DNA from: Sediminibacillus dalangtanensis
Lineage (GTDB): Bacteria > Bacillota > Bacilli > Bacillales > Amphibacillaceae
Length of the DNA: 64,000 bases
Assembly (NCBI RefSeq): GCF_017792025.1
Contig: NZ_CP046956.1
Location: 3,162,001-3,226,000, forward strand
Reading direction: 5' to 3'
In this document: one piece after another, positions 26,315 to 38,141 of the stretch
How positions within the stretch are numbered: the first letter of the stretch is position 1
Layout: each line of letters opens with the position of its first letter
Notes under the pieces: generated by a model
Told to the model about the DNA's origin: nothing
The model's input: the letters and a program-made list of their open reading frames with translations, nothing else
The model's database searches: none
Translations under genes and position numbers: made by a program

Positions 26315-26413
26315 ATGTTTCTAATGTATGGATTATCGGCTATTGGTTTTGCTTTGATCGGGAGCATTGTTTGCTCGATTATGTATCCGAAAGGCAAGGA
26401 GGCCGCTAAATGA
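26315..26413 (+). CDS. Symporter small accessory protein (32 residues)
   Basis: AAAGGAGG lies 10 nt before an ATG opening a 32-residue frame, MFLMYGLSAIGFALIGSIVC followed by SIMYPKGKEAAK. It is one transmembrane helix with a short positively charged cytoplasmic end. Its TGA overlaps the ATG of the symporter by 4 bp (ATGA), so the two are translationally coupled. Tiny one-helix partners are known next to some Na+ symporters, for example MetS beside MetP in Corynebacterium. It probably stabilises or completes the transporter. Confidence 0.8.
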   Translation: MFLMYGLSAIGFALIGSIVCSIMYPKGKEAAK

Positions 26414-27909
26414 GTACATTGCCGACTTGGACAATTATACTGATTGTATTGCTGCTCGCCAGTTATGTTGTTGGTGTCTCCTATATCGGAAAACGGGGTG
26501 CCCCATACAGCAAAACAATGGCCGGATTCGCAACGGCTCGCGGCAAAGTAAGTCCCTGGCTTGTCGGAGCCAGTTTTGCTGCTACCTTTGCCAGCGCCAA
26601 TTTATACTTAGGGCTTCCGGGACTCGCCTATCAATATGGCATTTCAGTATTGTGGTACACATTAGGCAGCTTTGGCACCGCATGGATCGGGCTGCTACTC
26701 TTCGCAAAAACATTTTGGAAGTATCAAAAAGAAAAAGGCGGTGTGTCCACCTTGCCAGAGTGGCTGGGAAAACGCTATAACAGCAAAACGCTTCAAATCT
26801 TGGTATCTATTCTACTATTGTTCAATATCTATTATATCGTCGGACAAAATGTAGGACTAGCAACCATATTTGAAACGATCATCGGTATCCCATACGAATG
26901 GGGAGTCGTCGCCGGCGTGATGATCACCATCATTTACATCGGGCTGGGCGGTGCCTTTGCTCAAATCATCACCGATGCTTTTCAGGGGATATTGATGTCT
27001 GTCACCTCTGTCTTGATTATTGTTTCATTGTTCTGGACAATTGGTGGCGGCTTCCAGGTATTTGACCGGATGTTCGATCAACTTGCGGCCATTCATCCTT
27101 CCCTAGTCTCCACCTTTTCAGCAGAGGGTCCCTATGACAGCGTTCCGACTGTCCTTGCCATACAATTTTTGATGATCAGTTTTGTATTGATGCCTCATTT
27201 ACTAAATAAGATTTTGGCGATTGAAACGGAAAAAGAACTGCGTCCATTTGTAATTTCCAGTGGCGTGCATTTATTCTTCATTTCTTATCTGCCTGTGTTT
27301 GGCGGATTTGCAGCAAGGATTCTCGTTCCCGGCCTGGCCGAGGCAGATCAAGCATTGCCCGCTTATTTAATCGAGGCTTTTCCACCCGCCCTCGTTGCGT
27401 TGATGATTGTCGGTGTAATTTCAGCAGTGCTTTCGAGCACAGACAGCCTTTATCTATCGATAACTTCCAGTATCGGCAATGACATTTACCTGCCGCTGGT
27501 ACAAAAAACACAATCCAGACTTACTCCCGCCAACTATGATCAGCGTGCAGTTATCATTGCAAAGTCTTCTTTGATAGTTGTCGGAGCTGCTTCGCTGTAC
27601 TTGTCAATAAATCGCCCGGAGTCCCTGGCCATGCTCATTCAATTTAGTTTCTCGGCCATCATCAGCGGCGTATTCGGACCAGTGCTGCTAGGCTACTTTT
27701 GGAATAAAGGAAATCGAACAGGCGCAATTGTTTCCGTTTTAACCGGTTCCCTGTCCTATTTGGCCTTTACACAATTCAACCTGCTCCCTAATTTGTACAT
27801 TGCCCTGTTTGTCAGTTCTGCTCTTGGATTTATCAGCATGCTGGCGGCGAGCTATTTGGCGACAGCATTCGGACCTAAGGTGCGTATGGCTGGCAAACAT
27901 AGTGCTTAA
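26410..27909 (+). CDS. Sodium:solute symporter (SSS family), SAM-riboswitch controlled
   Basis: A 499-residue membrane protein with about 13 helices. The SSS landmarks include FATARGKVSPWLVGASFAAT near the N-terminus, the GVMITIIYIGLGGAFAQIIT helix with DAFQG after it, and VISAVLSSTDSLYLSITSSI for Na+ coordination. AAGGAGG lies before the ATG, inside the accessory gene. Most SSS proteins carry proline, pantothenate, sugars or carboxylates. Here control by SAM level and the following monooxygenase suggest a methionine precursor or an organosulfur compound, but the substrate is not readable from sequence. Confidence 0.9.
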   Translation: MSTLPTWTIILIVLLLASYVVGVSYIGKRGAPYSKTMAGFATARGKVSPWLVGASFAATFASANLYLGLPGLAYQYGISVLWYTLGSFGTAWIGLLLFAKTFWKYQKEKGGVSTLPEWLGKRYNSKTLQILVSILLLFNIYYIVGQNVGLATIFETIIGIPYEWGVVAGVMITIIYIGLGGAFAQIITDAFQGILMSVTSVLIIVSLFWTIGGGFQVFDRMFDQLAAIHPSLVSTFSAEGPYDSVPTVLAIQFLMISFVLMPHLLNKILAIETEKELRPFVISSGVHLFFISYLPVFGGFAARILVPGLAEADQALPAYLIEAFPPALVALMIVGVISAVLSSTDSLYLSITSSIGNDIYLPLVQKTQSRLTPANYDQRAVIIAKSSLIVVGAASLYLSINRPESLAMLIQFSFSAIISGVFGPVLLGYFWNKGNRTGAIVSVLTGSLSYLAFTQFNLLPNLYIALFVSSALGFISMLAASYLATAFGPKVRMAGKHSA

Positions 27910-27950
27910 ATGGCAAATTGCTAAATAATTCGTTACAGGAGGAATTCCCA

Positions 27951-29336
27951 TTGACAAAAGAAATCATTTTACATGCCTTCGAAATGAACAGCGCGATGCA
28001 TAATTCGCATGGACTTTGGAAACATCCGGACAGCAAGCGGCATCGCGGCTATAAGGATTTGCAATATTGGGTAGACCTTGCCCGCTTGTTGGAGAAAGGT
28101 AAATTCGATGCGGTGTTTTTTGCTGATGTGCTCGGCATTTACGATGTTTACCGTAATAGTAAAACGCCATCAATCCGAGATGGTTTACAAGTGCCGGTGA
28201 ACGACCCTGCCCTGCTTGTTTCAGCAATGGCACAAGCGACTGATCACCTGGCATTCGCCATTACTGTCAGCACCACCTATGAGCCACCCTTCGGCAATGC
28301 CAGACGTTTTTCCACTCTTGATCATTTAACTAATGGCAGGGTAGCCTGGAATATCGTCACCTCCTACCTGCCGAACGCTGCCAGAAACTTTGGTCTCGAA
28401 AAGATGATTAAACACGATGAACGATATGATATTGCCGATGAATATCTGGATGTATCCTACCAACTTTGGGAAGGCAGCTGGGAAAATGATGCATTTCTTG
28501 AAGACAGGAAAGAAGGTACTTTGATCAACCCGGAAAAAGTCCACGAAATCAAACATCATGGTAATTATTTCAATGTGGAAGGACCGCACCTTAGTGAACC
28601 ATCCCCGCAAAGAACTCCTGTCCTTTACCAGGCAGGAACATCAGAACGCGGCCGTGCCTTCGCCGCAAAGCATGCCGAGTGTATTTTTGTCGGCGGTCCG
28701 ACCCCAGAAAGGATCCGATATTATATCGAAGACATCAAAGAACGGGCAGAAAAACACGGACGGGATGCTTCCAAAATCAAGTTTTTATGCTTCCTAAATG
28801 TGATTGTCGGAGAAACAACCGAGGAAGCGGAGCGGAAATACGAAGAATACGCCAGTCATTGGAGTCCGGATGCTGCCAAAGCACAGTACGGTGCCAGTGG
28901 CTATGACATTTCAGAGTATGAAGTACTCGACCGCTCCTTGCCGTTTGAATATACAAAAAAGACAGAGGGTGGCCATTACAAAGCGGCAACCCTGACAAAA
29001 GATGCTCCGAAAAAGCTTACTGTAGGGGAAGTGCTCGACCGCTTTGAAACGTTGGACCGTTCTACTATCATTGTCGGAAATCCAGAAGAGGTAGCCGACG
29101 CCATCCAATTCCAATTTGAAGAATCCGGAGTGGACGGCTTTAACTTAAACCATTTTGTCACTCCTGGAGATTTAGAGGCTTTTGTGGAATTAGTGGTACC
29201 TGTCCTGCAAAAACGCGGCATTTACAAAAAGTCGTACAGGGAGGGAACCCTGAGAGAAAAGCTTTTCTCCACAGGGACTTTCCTGCCCGCCGATCATCCG
29301 GGCAGCAAATATCGAAAAGAATCAGTGAAAAAATGA
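27951..29336 (+). CDS. LLM class flavin-dependent monooxygenase (NtaA/SnaA/DmoA family)
   Basis: A 461-residue bacterial-luciferase-like enzyme that uses reduced FMN and O2 and needs a separate flavin reductase. Diagnostic blocks are FDAVFFADVLGIYDVY, the TVSTTYEPPFGNARRF segment, DHLTNGRVAWNIVTSYLPNA, ERYDIADEYLDV and GTSERGRAFAAKHAECIFVG. Relatives oxidise sulfur compounds (dimethyl sulfide, sulfones, dibenzothiophene sulfone, S-succinylcysteine) or NTA/EDTA. The start is TTG 27951 with AGGAGG 7 nt upstream. It is the last gene of the SAM-riboswitch operon, so oxidative release of sulfur for methionine is the most economical reading. Confidence 0.9.
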   Translation: MTKEIILHAFEMNSAMHNSHGLWKHPDSKRHRGYKDLQYWVDLARLLEKGKFDAVFFADVLGIYDVYRNSKTPSIRDGLQVPVNDPALLVSAMAQATDHLAFAITVSTTYEPPFGNARRFSTLDHLTNGRVAWNIVTSYLPNAARNFGLEKMIKHDERYDIADEYLDVSYQLWEGSWENDAFLEDRKEGTLINPEKVHEIKHHGNYFNVEGPHLSEPSPQRTPVLYQAGTSERGRAFAAKHAECIFVGGPTPERIRYYIEDIKERAEKHGRDASKIKFLCFLNVIVGETTEEAERKYEEYASHWSPDAAKAQYGASGYDISEYEVLDRSLPFEYTKKTEGGHYKAATLTKDAPKKLTVGEVLDRFETLDRSTIIVGNPEEVADAIQFQFEESGVDGFNLNHFVTPGDLEAFVELVVPVLQKRGIYKKSYREGTLREKLFSTGTFLPADHPGSKYRKESVKK

Positions 29337-29338
29337 TT

Positions 29339-29369
29339 GAAGACAGACTCTAGGGTCTGTCTTCGTTTT
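29339..29369. terminator. Bidirectional terminator
   Basis: GAAGACAGAC-TCTAGG-GTCTGTCTTC forms a 10-bp perfect stem. GTTTTAT follows on the plus strand, after the monooxygenase, and ATCATTTTTTC follows on the minus strand, after the PadR operon. Confidence 0.85.
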
Positions 29370-29769
29370 ATGGTGCAAATGAGAAATAAAGCACTCCCAA
29401 TACAAACAATAGGAAATACCCGGCGATGATGTAAAACAGACTAAACACGATCTCCACAAAGAGGAGCGTCCATTTCACTGCAGGCGTCTGGCCCCAGGCA
29501 AAACGAATCCATCGGTAATTAATCAACAGCAACAAGTAGATACCAAGAATAATAAATCCCAAAACTACCCAATTACCTACTGCTTCACTGCTTTCCTGGT
29601 TATACCCATCAAAAAAACCGGACTGCCACTTCACGATTTGACAGCCGATGAGGAAAATGATCCCTAATATTGCCCCGAAACCGCCCAACCAACGCTTTTC
29701 CCGCTTAGAGGCTCTAAATAACAGTCCAAATGCAATTAATCCAAATAATATGGCGATGGTATAATCCAA
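29368..29769 (-). CDS. Hypothetical four-helix membrane protein, end of the PadR operon
   Basis: A 133-residue hydrophobic protein with four predicted helices (for example IAILFGLIAFGLLF, WVVLGFIILGIYLLLLI and a C-terminal YFLLFVLGVLYF). I place the start at TTG 29769, because AAGGAGGG is 7 nt upstream; the TTG at 29775 directly abuts that site. The family is not recognised. It follows the propeller protein almost without a gap and is probably translationally coupled to it. Confidence 0.7.
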   Translation of the reverse strand: MDYTIAILFGLIAFGLLFRASKREKRWLGGFGAILGIIFLIGCQIVKWQSGFFDGYNQESSEAVGNWVVLGFIILGIYLLLLINYRWIRFAWGQTPAVKWTLLFVEIVFSLFYIIAGYFLLFVLGVLYFSFAP

Positions 29770-29771
29770 GC

Positions 29772-30827
29772 TCAACCCTCCTTTGAGGATTTCATATAGA
29801 GTATTTCTTCTTGTGAGTTTTTCCCATTCAAATCGACACTGTATAAATGGTAATCAGGCTGTTGCTGGCCAAATTTCTTATCCACCATAAAATAAACGCG
29901 ACGTCCTTCAGGTCCCATAATCACATTGCTGACACTATGTTTCAGTGTGGTTAATTGGCTTTCTTCCTTCGTCTCTCTGTCATAGGAAAACAATTCGTAC
30001 TCAAACGTTCCACCTTCATCAGCATTGCTGACTGCCTGGAACAGGATGGTCTGTTCATCTGGCGTCAAAGCAAAATCAAAAACATCCTCCTGTCGATTTT
30101 CAGCACTTAAAGCCTGCAAATTTCCATTGTCATCCAAGGGAAGCTTGAATATCCGCTGATGGCTTTCAAAGATGTCATCTGCTGTTTCTGTATCCATATC
30201 GTCATCCATTTGCCAAAACACGGCCTGCTCCCTAGAAGAGACCTTTAACGACTTCATGTTATATTTTTTCAAATCTGTATGGCGCTCTGTTTTCCCACTG
30301 GAAAGGTCGAAGCTGAAAACGTCAAAATCATGTGGATGAGCACTTGCAATCGGTGAATAACTTTCGAAGGTTCCGGCTTGCAAGAAATAAAGTGTATCCG
30401 AGTCTTTGGGATCAAACTCAATCTCTGTAATCAAAGACTCTCCATTGAACAGCTCCTCATCATGATTGGTTGCTGGATAATACTTGTGAACGGAACTTGC
30501 CATCCCTGCCTGCTTATCTTTACCGCTGGTCACGTAGGTAAAAGAAGATCCATCCGGTGAAAAACTGATATCAAGGATTTCCTGATCAATCGACAGCTCA
30601 ACTAAAGGCTCATTTGGGTTATGGCTGTCATTCTCGAAGTAAATACCTGGGTGTCCTTCATCAAAATATACGTAAGCGATGGATCCATCAGGAGAGATAT
30701 CGTAAATCCCTGTTAAGCCTTGCTGTTTTTCGAATTCTTCCTTCCCGAAAACGACACCAAGGATAACCAAAAATATTGTTACGATAGCTATGGCAATCAG
30801 CAAAGCCCAAATGCCTTTTTTCTTCAC
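29772..30827 (-). CDS. Membrane-anchored TolB-like beta-propeller protein
   Basis: A 351-residue protein with an N-terminal signal anchor (IWALLIAIAIVTIFLVILGV) and an extracellular region with propeller repeats: ISPDGSIAYVYFDE, FSPDGSSFTYVTSG, LTPDEQTILFQAV and MGPEGRRVYFMVD. It resembles the propeller of DPP-IV/TolB proteins without a catalytic domain. The start is GTG 30827 behind GGGGGGAG. In this PadR operon it could be a sensor or a scaffold for the neighbouring membrane proteins; the role is unknown. Confidence 0.75.
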   Translation of the reverse strand: MKKKGIWALLIAIAIVTIFLVILGVVFGKEEFEKQQGLTGIYDISPDGSIAYVYFDEGHPGIYFENDSHNPNEPLVELSIDQEILDISFSPDGSSFTYVTSGKDKQAGMASSVHKYYPATNHDEELFNGESLITEIEFDPKDSDTLYFLQAGTFESYSPIASAHPHDFDVFSFDLSSGKTERHTDLKKYNMKSLKVSSREQAVFWQMDDDMDTETADDIFESHQRIFKLPLDDNGNLQALSAENRQEDVFDFALTPDEQTILFQAVSNADEGGTFEYELFSYDRETKEESQLTTLKHSVSNVIMGPEGRRVYFMVDKKFGQQQPDYHLYSVDLNGKNSQEEILYMKSSKEG

Positions 30828-30840
30828 GTGTACTCCCCCC

Positions 30841-31722
30841 TTACATTTGCATGAGATCGTAAATAAAATAGCTTACTGCCAGACCAATTACGAGCAGTGG
30901 TACTATCGCCGTTCCAAAGGCAGCTATCCGTTTGTGCCTCCGGATCAGGTTCATTTGCATCACATACAAACCAATCCAAATGATGAGTGGTAGTAGCCCG
31001 AGCGCCATTGCCGGCACTAGTTCTCCCGTGAAAATCAACACTCCCCATAGAAAAAACAGCACGACGCCAATTACAATAATGCCAGCTGTAATATTAATCG
31101 CGTGCAGCCACTTGGCCTGTTTCGGCAGTGGGTGACTGCCAGATTTGTAATCATGGAGCGTGGTGCGGTAAATCAAAACAATAGCGAGCAATAAAAGCAA
31201 GGAAACAAAGACAATTAAACTGGAAGATACCGCCGAAGTCCTGACTCCTGTTGCTAAGAGCAAGCCGAATAGGTAGACTGCTAGATAAACAATCAGCAGG
31301 CTGTTCATCCATAAACGGCGATTTAACAAGGTCACTGGTTTAAGAGACAATACCAGTAGGGAGGAACTGACAATAACGGAGAGTACCAGCCAAAAAATAT
31401 AGGCATCCCCCTCCAAAAACAATTGTGCCAGGTAGACACAAAAAGAAAAAAGAATCGAGGATCCGGAAAGTGCAAGCATCATTTCTTTTCGATAAGGAAA
31501 CATTGCCTGCTGAATCTGACTGCCGACCGCAGCTTCGTCGCCGAATAGCCGTATCGCCTTCATTTCTGCTTCTTTATCCGATAGTTTTTCGACTTCCATC
31601 AACTCTTGTTTGCTCAGTTGCAAATGGGTCAAAAGCTCCTCTGCCAGATCTTCCTTTTCTTGTTGATTCCCTTCGATTTGTCGGACGGTTTTATCTACAA
31701 ACGCTTTCAACCGCTTGCTCAT
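30841..31722 (-). CDS. Membrane protein with N-terminal permease-prefix-like domain
   Basis: A 293-residue protein. Its first about 80 residues are a helical soluble domain (RLKAFVDKTVRQIEGNQQEK, EELLTHLQLSKQELM, EAEMKAIRLFGDE) of the type found in PadR-linked membrane proteins (DUF1700/permease prefix-like). Then come seven or eight TM helices. ATG 31722 overlaps the PadR stop codon (ATGA), with GGAGGG 6 nt upstream. Such genes directly after PadR regulators often answer envelope stress or antimicrobials, but no substrate is evident. Confidence 0.75.
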   Translation of the reverse strand: MSKRLKAFVDKTVRQIEGNQQEKEDLAEELLTHLQLSKQELMEVEKLSDKEAEMKAIRLFGDEAAVGSQIQQAMFPYRKEMMLALSGSSILFSFCVYLAQLFLEGDAYIFWLVLSVIVSSSLLVLSLKPVTLLNRRLWMNSLLIVYLAVYLFGLLLATGVRTSAVSSSLIVFVSLLLLLAIVLIYRTTLHDYKSGSHPLPKQAKWLHAINITAGIIVIGVVLFFLWGVLIFTGELVPAMALGLLPLIIWIGLYVMQMNLIRRHKRIAAFGTAIVPLLVIGLAVSYFIYDLMQM

Positions 31723-32042
31723 ACCCATCCCTCCGTGCTCTTTTGGACAAGTGATTCAATCATTTTCCAATTTTCCTGTTTTCGCTTTAGCTCTGAACCA
31801 CCTTCGTCGGTCAAACGGTAATATTTCCGGCGGCCGTGTTCTGTTTCACTCCAGTAGGATTCTATCCATTGTTTCCGTTCCAGCCGCTTAAGCGCAGAAT
31901 ATAACGTCCCTTCACTCATTTCGTAGGTATCGTCACTTAATTGTTTTAGAATCTTGGTGATTTGGTAGCCATATAGATCCCGCTGTGCTATTAGTGACAT
32001 AATAAGCAAATCGATACTGCCTTTCATCATTTCCTTATCCAT
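31719..32042 (-). CDS. PadR family transcriptional regulator
   Basis: A 107-residue winged-helix repressor with the PadR signature LIMSLIAQRDLYGYQITKIL, SEGTLYSALKRLERKQWIES and HGRRKYYRLTDEG. The start at ATG 32042 follows GGGGTGAT. A longer in-frame version would translate through the palindromic operator and is unlikely. It is first in a four-gene operon and probably represses itself through the 34-bp palindrome just upstream, as PadR-type regulators bind ATGT-ACAT-containing inverted repeats. Confidence 0.9.
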   Translation of the reverse strand: MDKEMMKGSIDLLIMSLIAQRDLYGYQITKILKQLSDDTYEMSEGTLYSALKRLERKQWIESYWSETEHGRRKYYRLTDEGGSELKRKQENWKMIESLVQKSTEGWV

Positions 32043-32068
32043 CCAATCACCCCATTTCCTGCTTATCA

Positions 32069-32102
32069 CCATTGTATTACGATGTACATCGTAATACAAT
32101 GG
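32069..32102. promoter_or_regulatory. 34-bp perfect palindrome: PadR operator and symmetric promoter
   Basis: CCATTGTATTACGATGT and its exact complement make a 34-bp perfect palindrome centred at 32085/32086 with ATGTACAT at its core. It contains TTGTAT-17 nt-TACAAT, a sigma-A-type promoter, and because of symmetry the same promoter exists on both strands. The minus-strand copy would drive the padR operon, starting about 32060. Confidence 0.75.
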
Positions 32103-32111
32103 TTAAAGGAA

Positions 32112-32146
32112 TAAAAATCACTATTCTTAACCGAATAGTGATTTCC
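32112..32146 (-). terminator. Intrinsic terminator after the SDR gene
   Basis: On the minus strand AAATCACTATTC-GGTTAA-GAATAGTGATTT is followed by TTATTCC. It lies between the SDR stop codon and the symmetric promoter and would also stop plus-strand transcripts starting in the palindrome. Confidence 0.8.
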
Positions 32147-32160
32147 CTAATCGTTGCTGA

Positions 32161-32883
32161 TCAAAATGGATTTGTCGCCCATAAAGAAGCAGATTTAATA
32201 AATATTCTTGGATGCAACTTCAGCTGCGCAACCATATACTCTGCCAAATCTTCCGGTTGCATATATTTTTCCTGGTCCACTTCATCCAGTTTATCTTTGA
32301 AAACCAATTCAGTCGCTACGGTGCTGGGTGTAAGGGCTGCTACACGGATATTATGTTTGCGAACTTCTTGAGCGAGTGATTCTGTCATGCCAAGCAGCCC
32401 GAACTTCGAAGCACTGTATGCACTCGATCCAGGTGTTCCCCGTAAACCAGAGGTGGAAGAAATGTTGATAATATCGCCGCGATTCTTTTTGATTAACTGC
32501 GGAAGCACCGTTCGTGTTACATAATAAACACCCATGAGATTGACCTCGATCACCCGTTTCCAGTCTTCCGGATCGAAGTCAAGAAAGGTGTCGTATTTAC
32601 CAATTCCTGCATTATTGATGAGTATATCCGCCGATCCTATTTTTTGCTCTATTGCTTTTACAGCAGCTTCAACCTGTGAAAGATCCGATACGTCAGCCGT
32701 AGCATAGGCAGCTTCTCCTCCATGCGCGGTAATTTCCTCTGCTACAGCCTGCAAATCAGACAGTGTTCGCGCTATCAACCCAATCTTCACCCCTTCTTTT
32801 GCCAGAGCAAGAGCAGTAGCACGACCAATTCCTTTTCCTCCTCCAGTTATGTAGGCAACCTTCCCTTGCAATGATTGCGCCAT
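32161..32883 (-). CDS. Short-chain dehydrogenase/reductase (3-ketoacyl-ACP reductase-like)
   Basis: A 240-residue NAD(P)H-dependent oxidoreductase. The cofactor site is [14 protein letters not shown], the structural motif NNAGIG, and the catalytic Ser-Tyr-Lys are in [11 protein letters not shown] and [13 protein letters not shown] 32883 has GGGG 8 nt upstream and is preferred over the ATG two codons earlier. Annotation pipelines usually call this FabG-like; the true substrate is unknown. It is monocistronic, divergent from the PfpI gene. Confidence 0.88.
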   Translation of the reverse strand: MAQSLQGKVAYITGGGKGIGRATALALAKEGVKIGLIARTLSDLQAVAEEITAHGGEAAYATADVSDLSQVEAAVKAIEQKIGSADILINNAGIGKYDTFLDFDPEDWKRVIEVNLMGVYYVTRTVLPQLIKKNRGDIINISSTSGLRGTPGSSAYSASKFGLLGMTESLAQEVRKHNIRVAALTPSTVATELVFKDKLDEVDQEKYMQPEDLAEYMVAQLKLHPRIFIKSASLWATNPF

Positions 32884-33043
32884 TTTCATTTCCCCTTTCC
32901 GATTAAATTTTTCCCTTCTATTTATTTTAACAGTTACCTTGTTCTCTATCTTGTCATGAACCTTGTTCTTTTTTCAAAAACAGAAGGATTATCAGCCAAA
33001 GGCTTGAATAGAGTAGATTAGAAACAAAACAGGAGGGATACAA

Positions 33044-33595
33044 ATGGCAAAGAAAATTTTGATTCTTGCTGGAGATGCTGTAGAGTCGTTGGAAATTTAC
33101 TATCCATATTTCCGCTGTTTGGAGGAAGGGTTTGATACGACCATTGCCGCAACGAGCCCTAAACCATTGCATACGGTCGTCCACGATTTTGTCGGTTGGG
33201 AAACATATACCGAAAAGGCTGGGTATTTAATCGAAGCAAACGAGGCCTTTTCTGATATCGTTCCGCAACAATATGACGGTCTCATCATTCCTGGCGGCCG
33301 GGCGCCCGAACACATTCGTTTGAATGAACATGTGCCGAAAATCGTTAGCCATTTCTTTGAAGCAAACAAACCGATCGCAGCTGTCTGCCATGCCAGCCTC
33401 GTCCTGACAACTGTCCGGGAGCATATAAAAAACCGCGAAATGACTGCATATGTTGCCTGCAAGCCAGAAGTAGAAGCAGCAGGGTCCATTTACATCGAAG
33501 AGCATCTTCATACAGACGGTAACCTGATTTCCGGCCATGCCTGGCCAGATTTGCCGGGATTGATGAAAGAGTTTATCAAACAAATAAACGGCTAA
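33044..33595 (+). CDS. DJ-1/PfpI family protein
   Basis: A 183-residue protein of the glutamine-amidotransferase-like DJ-1/PfpI superfamily. The conserved Glu is in LAGDAVESLEIYYP, the nucleophile Cys in PIAAVCHASLVL, and GLIIPGGRAPE forms the oxyanion strand. Relatives act as deglycases, chaperones or stress proteins, and the activity here cannot be decided. AGGAGGG lies upstream of the ATG. A long hairpin follows the gene. Confidence 0.87.
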   Translation: MAKKILILAGDAVESLEIYYPYFRCLEEGFDTTIAATSPKPLHTVVHDFVGWETYTEKAGYLIEANEAFSDIVPQQYDGLIIPGGRAPEHIRLNEHVPKIVSHFFEANKPIAAVCHASLVLTTVREHIKNREMTAYVACKPEVEAAGSIYIEEHLHTDGNLISGHAWPDLPGLMKEFIKQING

Positions 33596-33607
33596 GCCTT
33601 CCTTGAT

Positions 33608-33691
33608 AAATCGGCCTCATTCAAAAATGTCCTTCTTTGTGGTAAACCGTTCACACTTGAAAGATCATTTCGATTACAGAGGCCGATTTTT
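33608..33691 (+). terminator. Terminator-like hairpin with long loop after the PfpI gene
   Basis: AAATCGGCCTC (33608-33618) pairs perfectly with GAGGCCGATTT (33679-33689), which leads into TTTTTG. The loop is about 60 nt, longer than usual. The following 33692-33887, up to the ribosome site of the beta-galactosidase gene, is AT-rich and holds no recognised feature. Confidence 0.55.
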
Positions 33692-33882
33692 GTTACTTCA
33701 TCTCCTTTTAGTAAAATTCTACTACTCTGTCATCCTATTTGACGGAAAGTTAGTAGATTAACCCCATTGAGTACCTGTTCCTTCCATGTTTTAATATAGT
33801 TAACTGACTATTTTTAATATTATATTTACATTTTTTTCATCCCTCCACTGCTTCTATTTTTTTTTGATAGTTAGTTAATTAA

Positions 33883-38091
<4,209 letters not shown>

Positions 38092-38099
38092 AGCAAACT

Positions 38100-38138
38100 T
38101 AAAAAGCCGCCAGCTTTCATAAGCTGGCGGCTTTTTCA
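38100..38138. terminator. Bidirectional terminator between beta-galactosidase and catalase
   Basis: AAAAAGCCGCCAGCTT-TCAT-AAGCTGGCGGCTTTTT is a perfect stem with A- and T-runs on both sides. It closes both convergent genes. Confidence 0.93.
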
Positions 38139-38141
38139 CAA

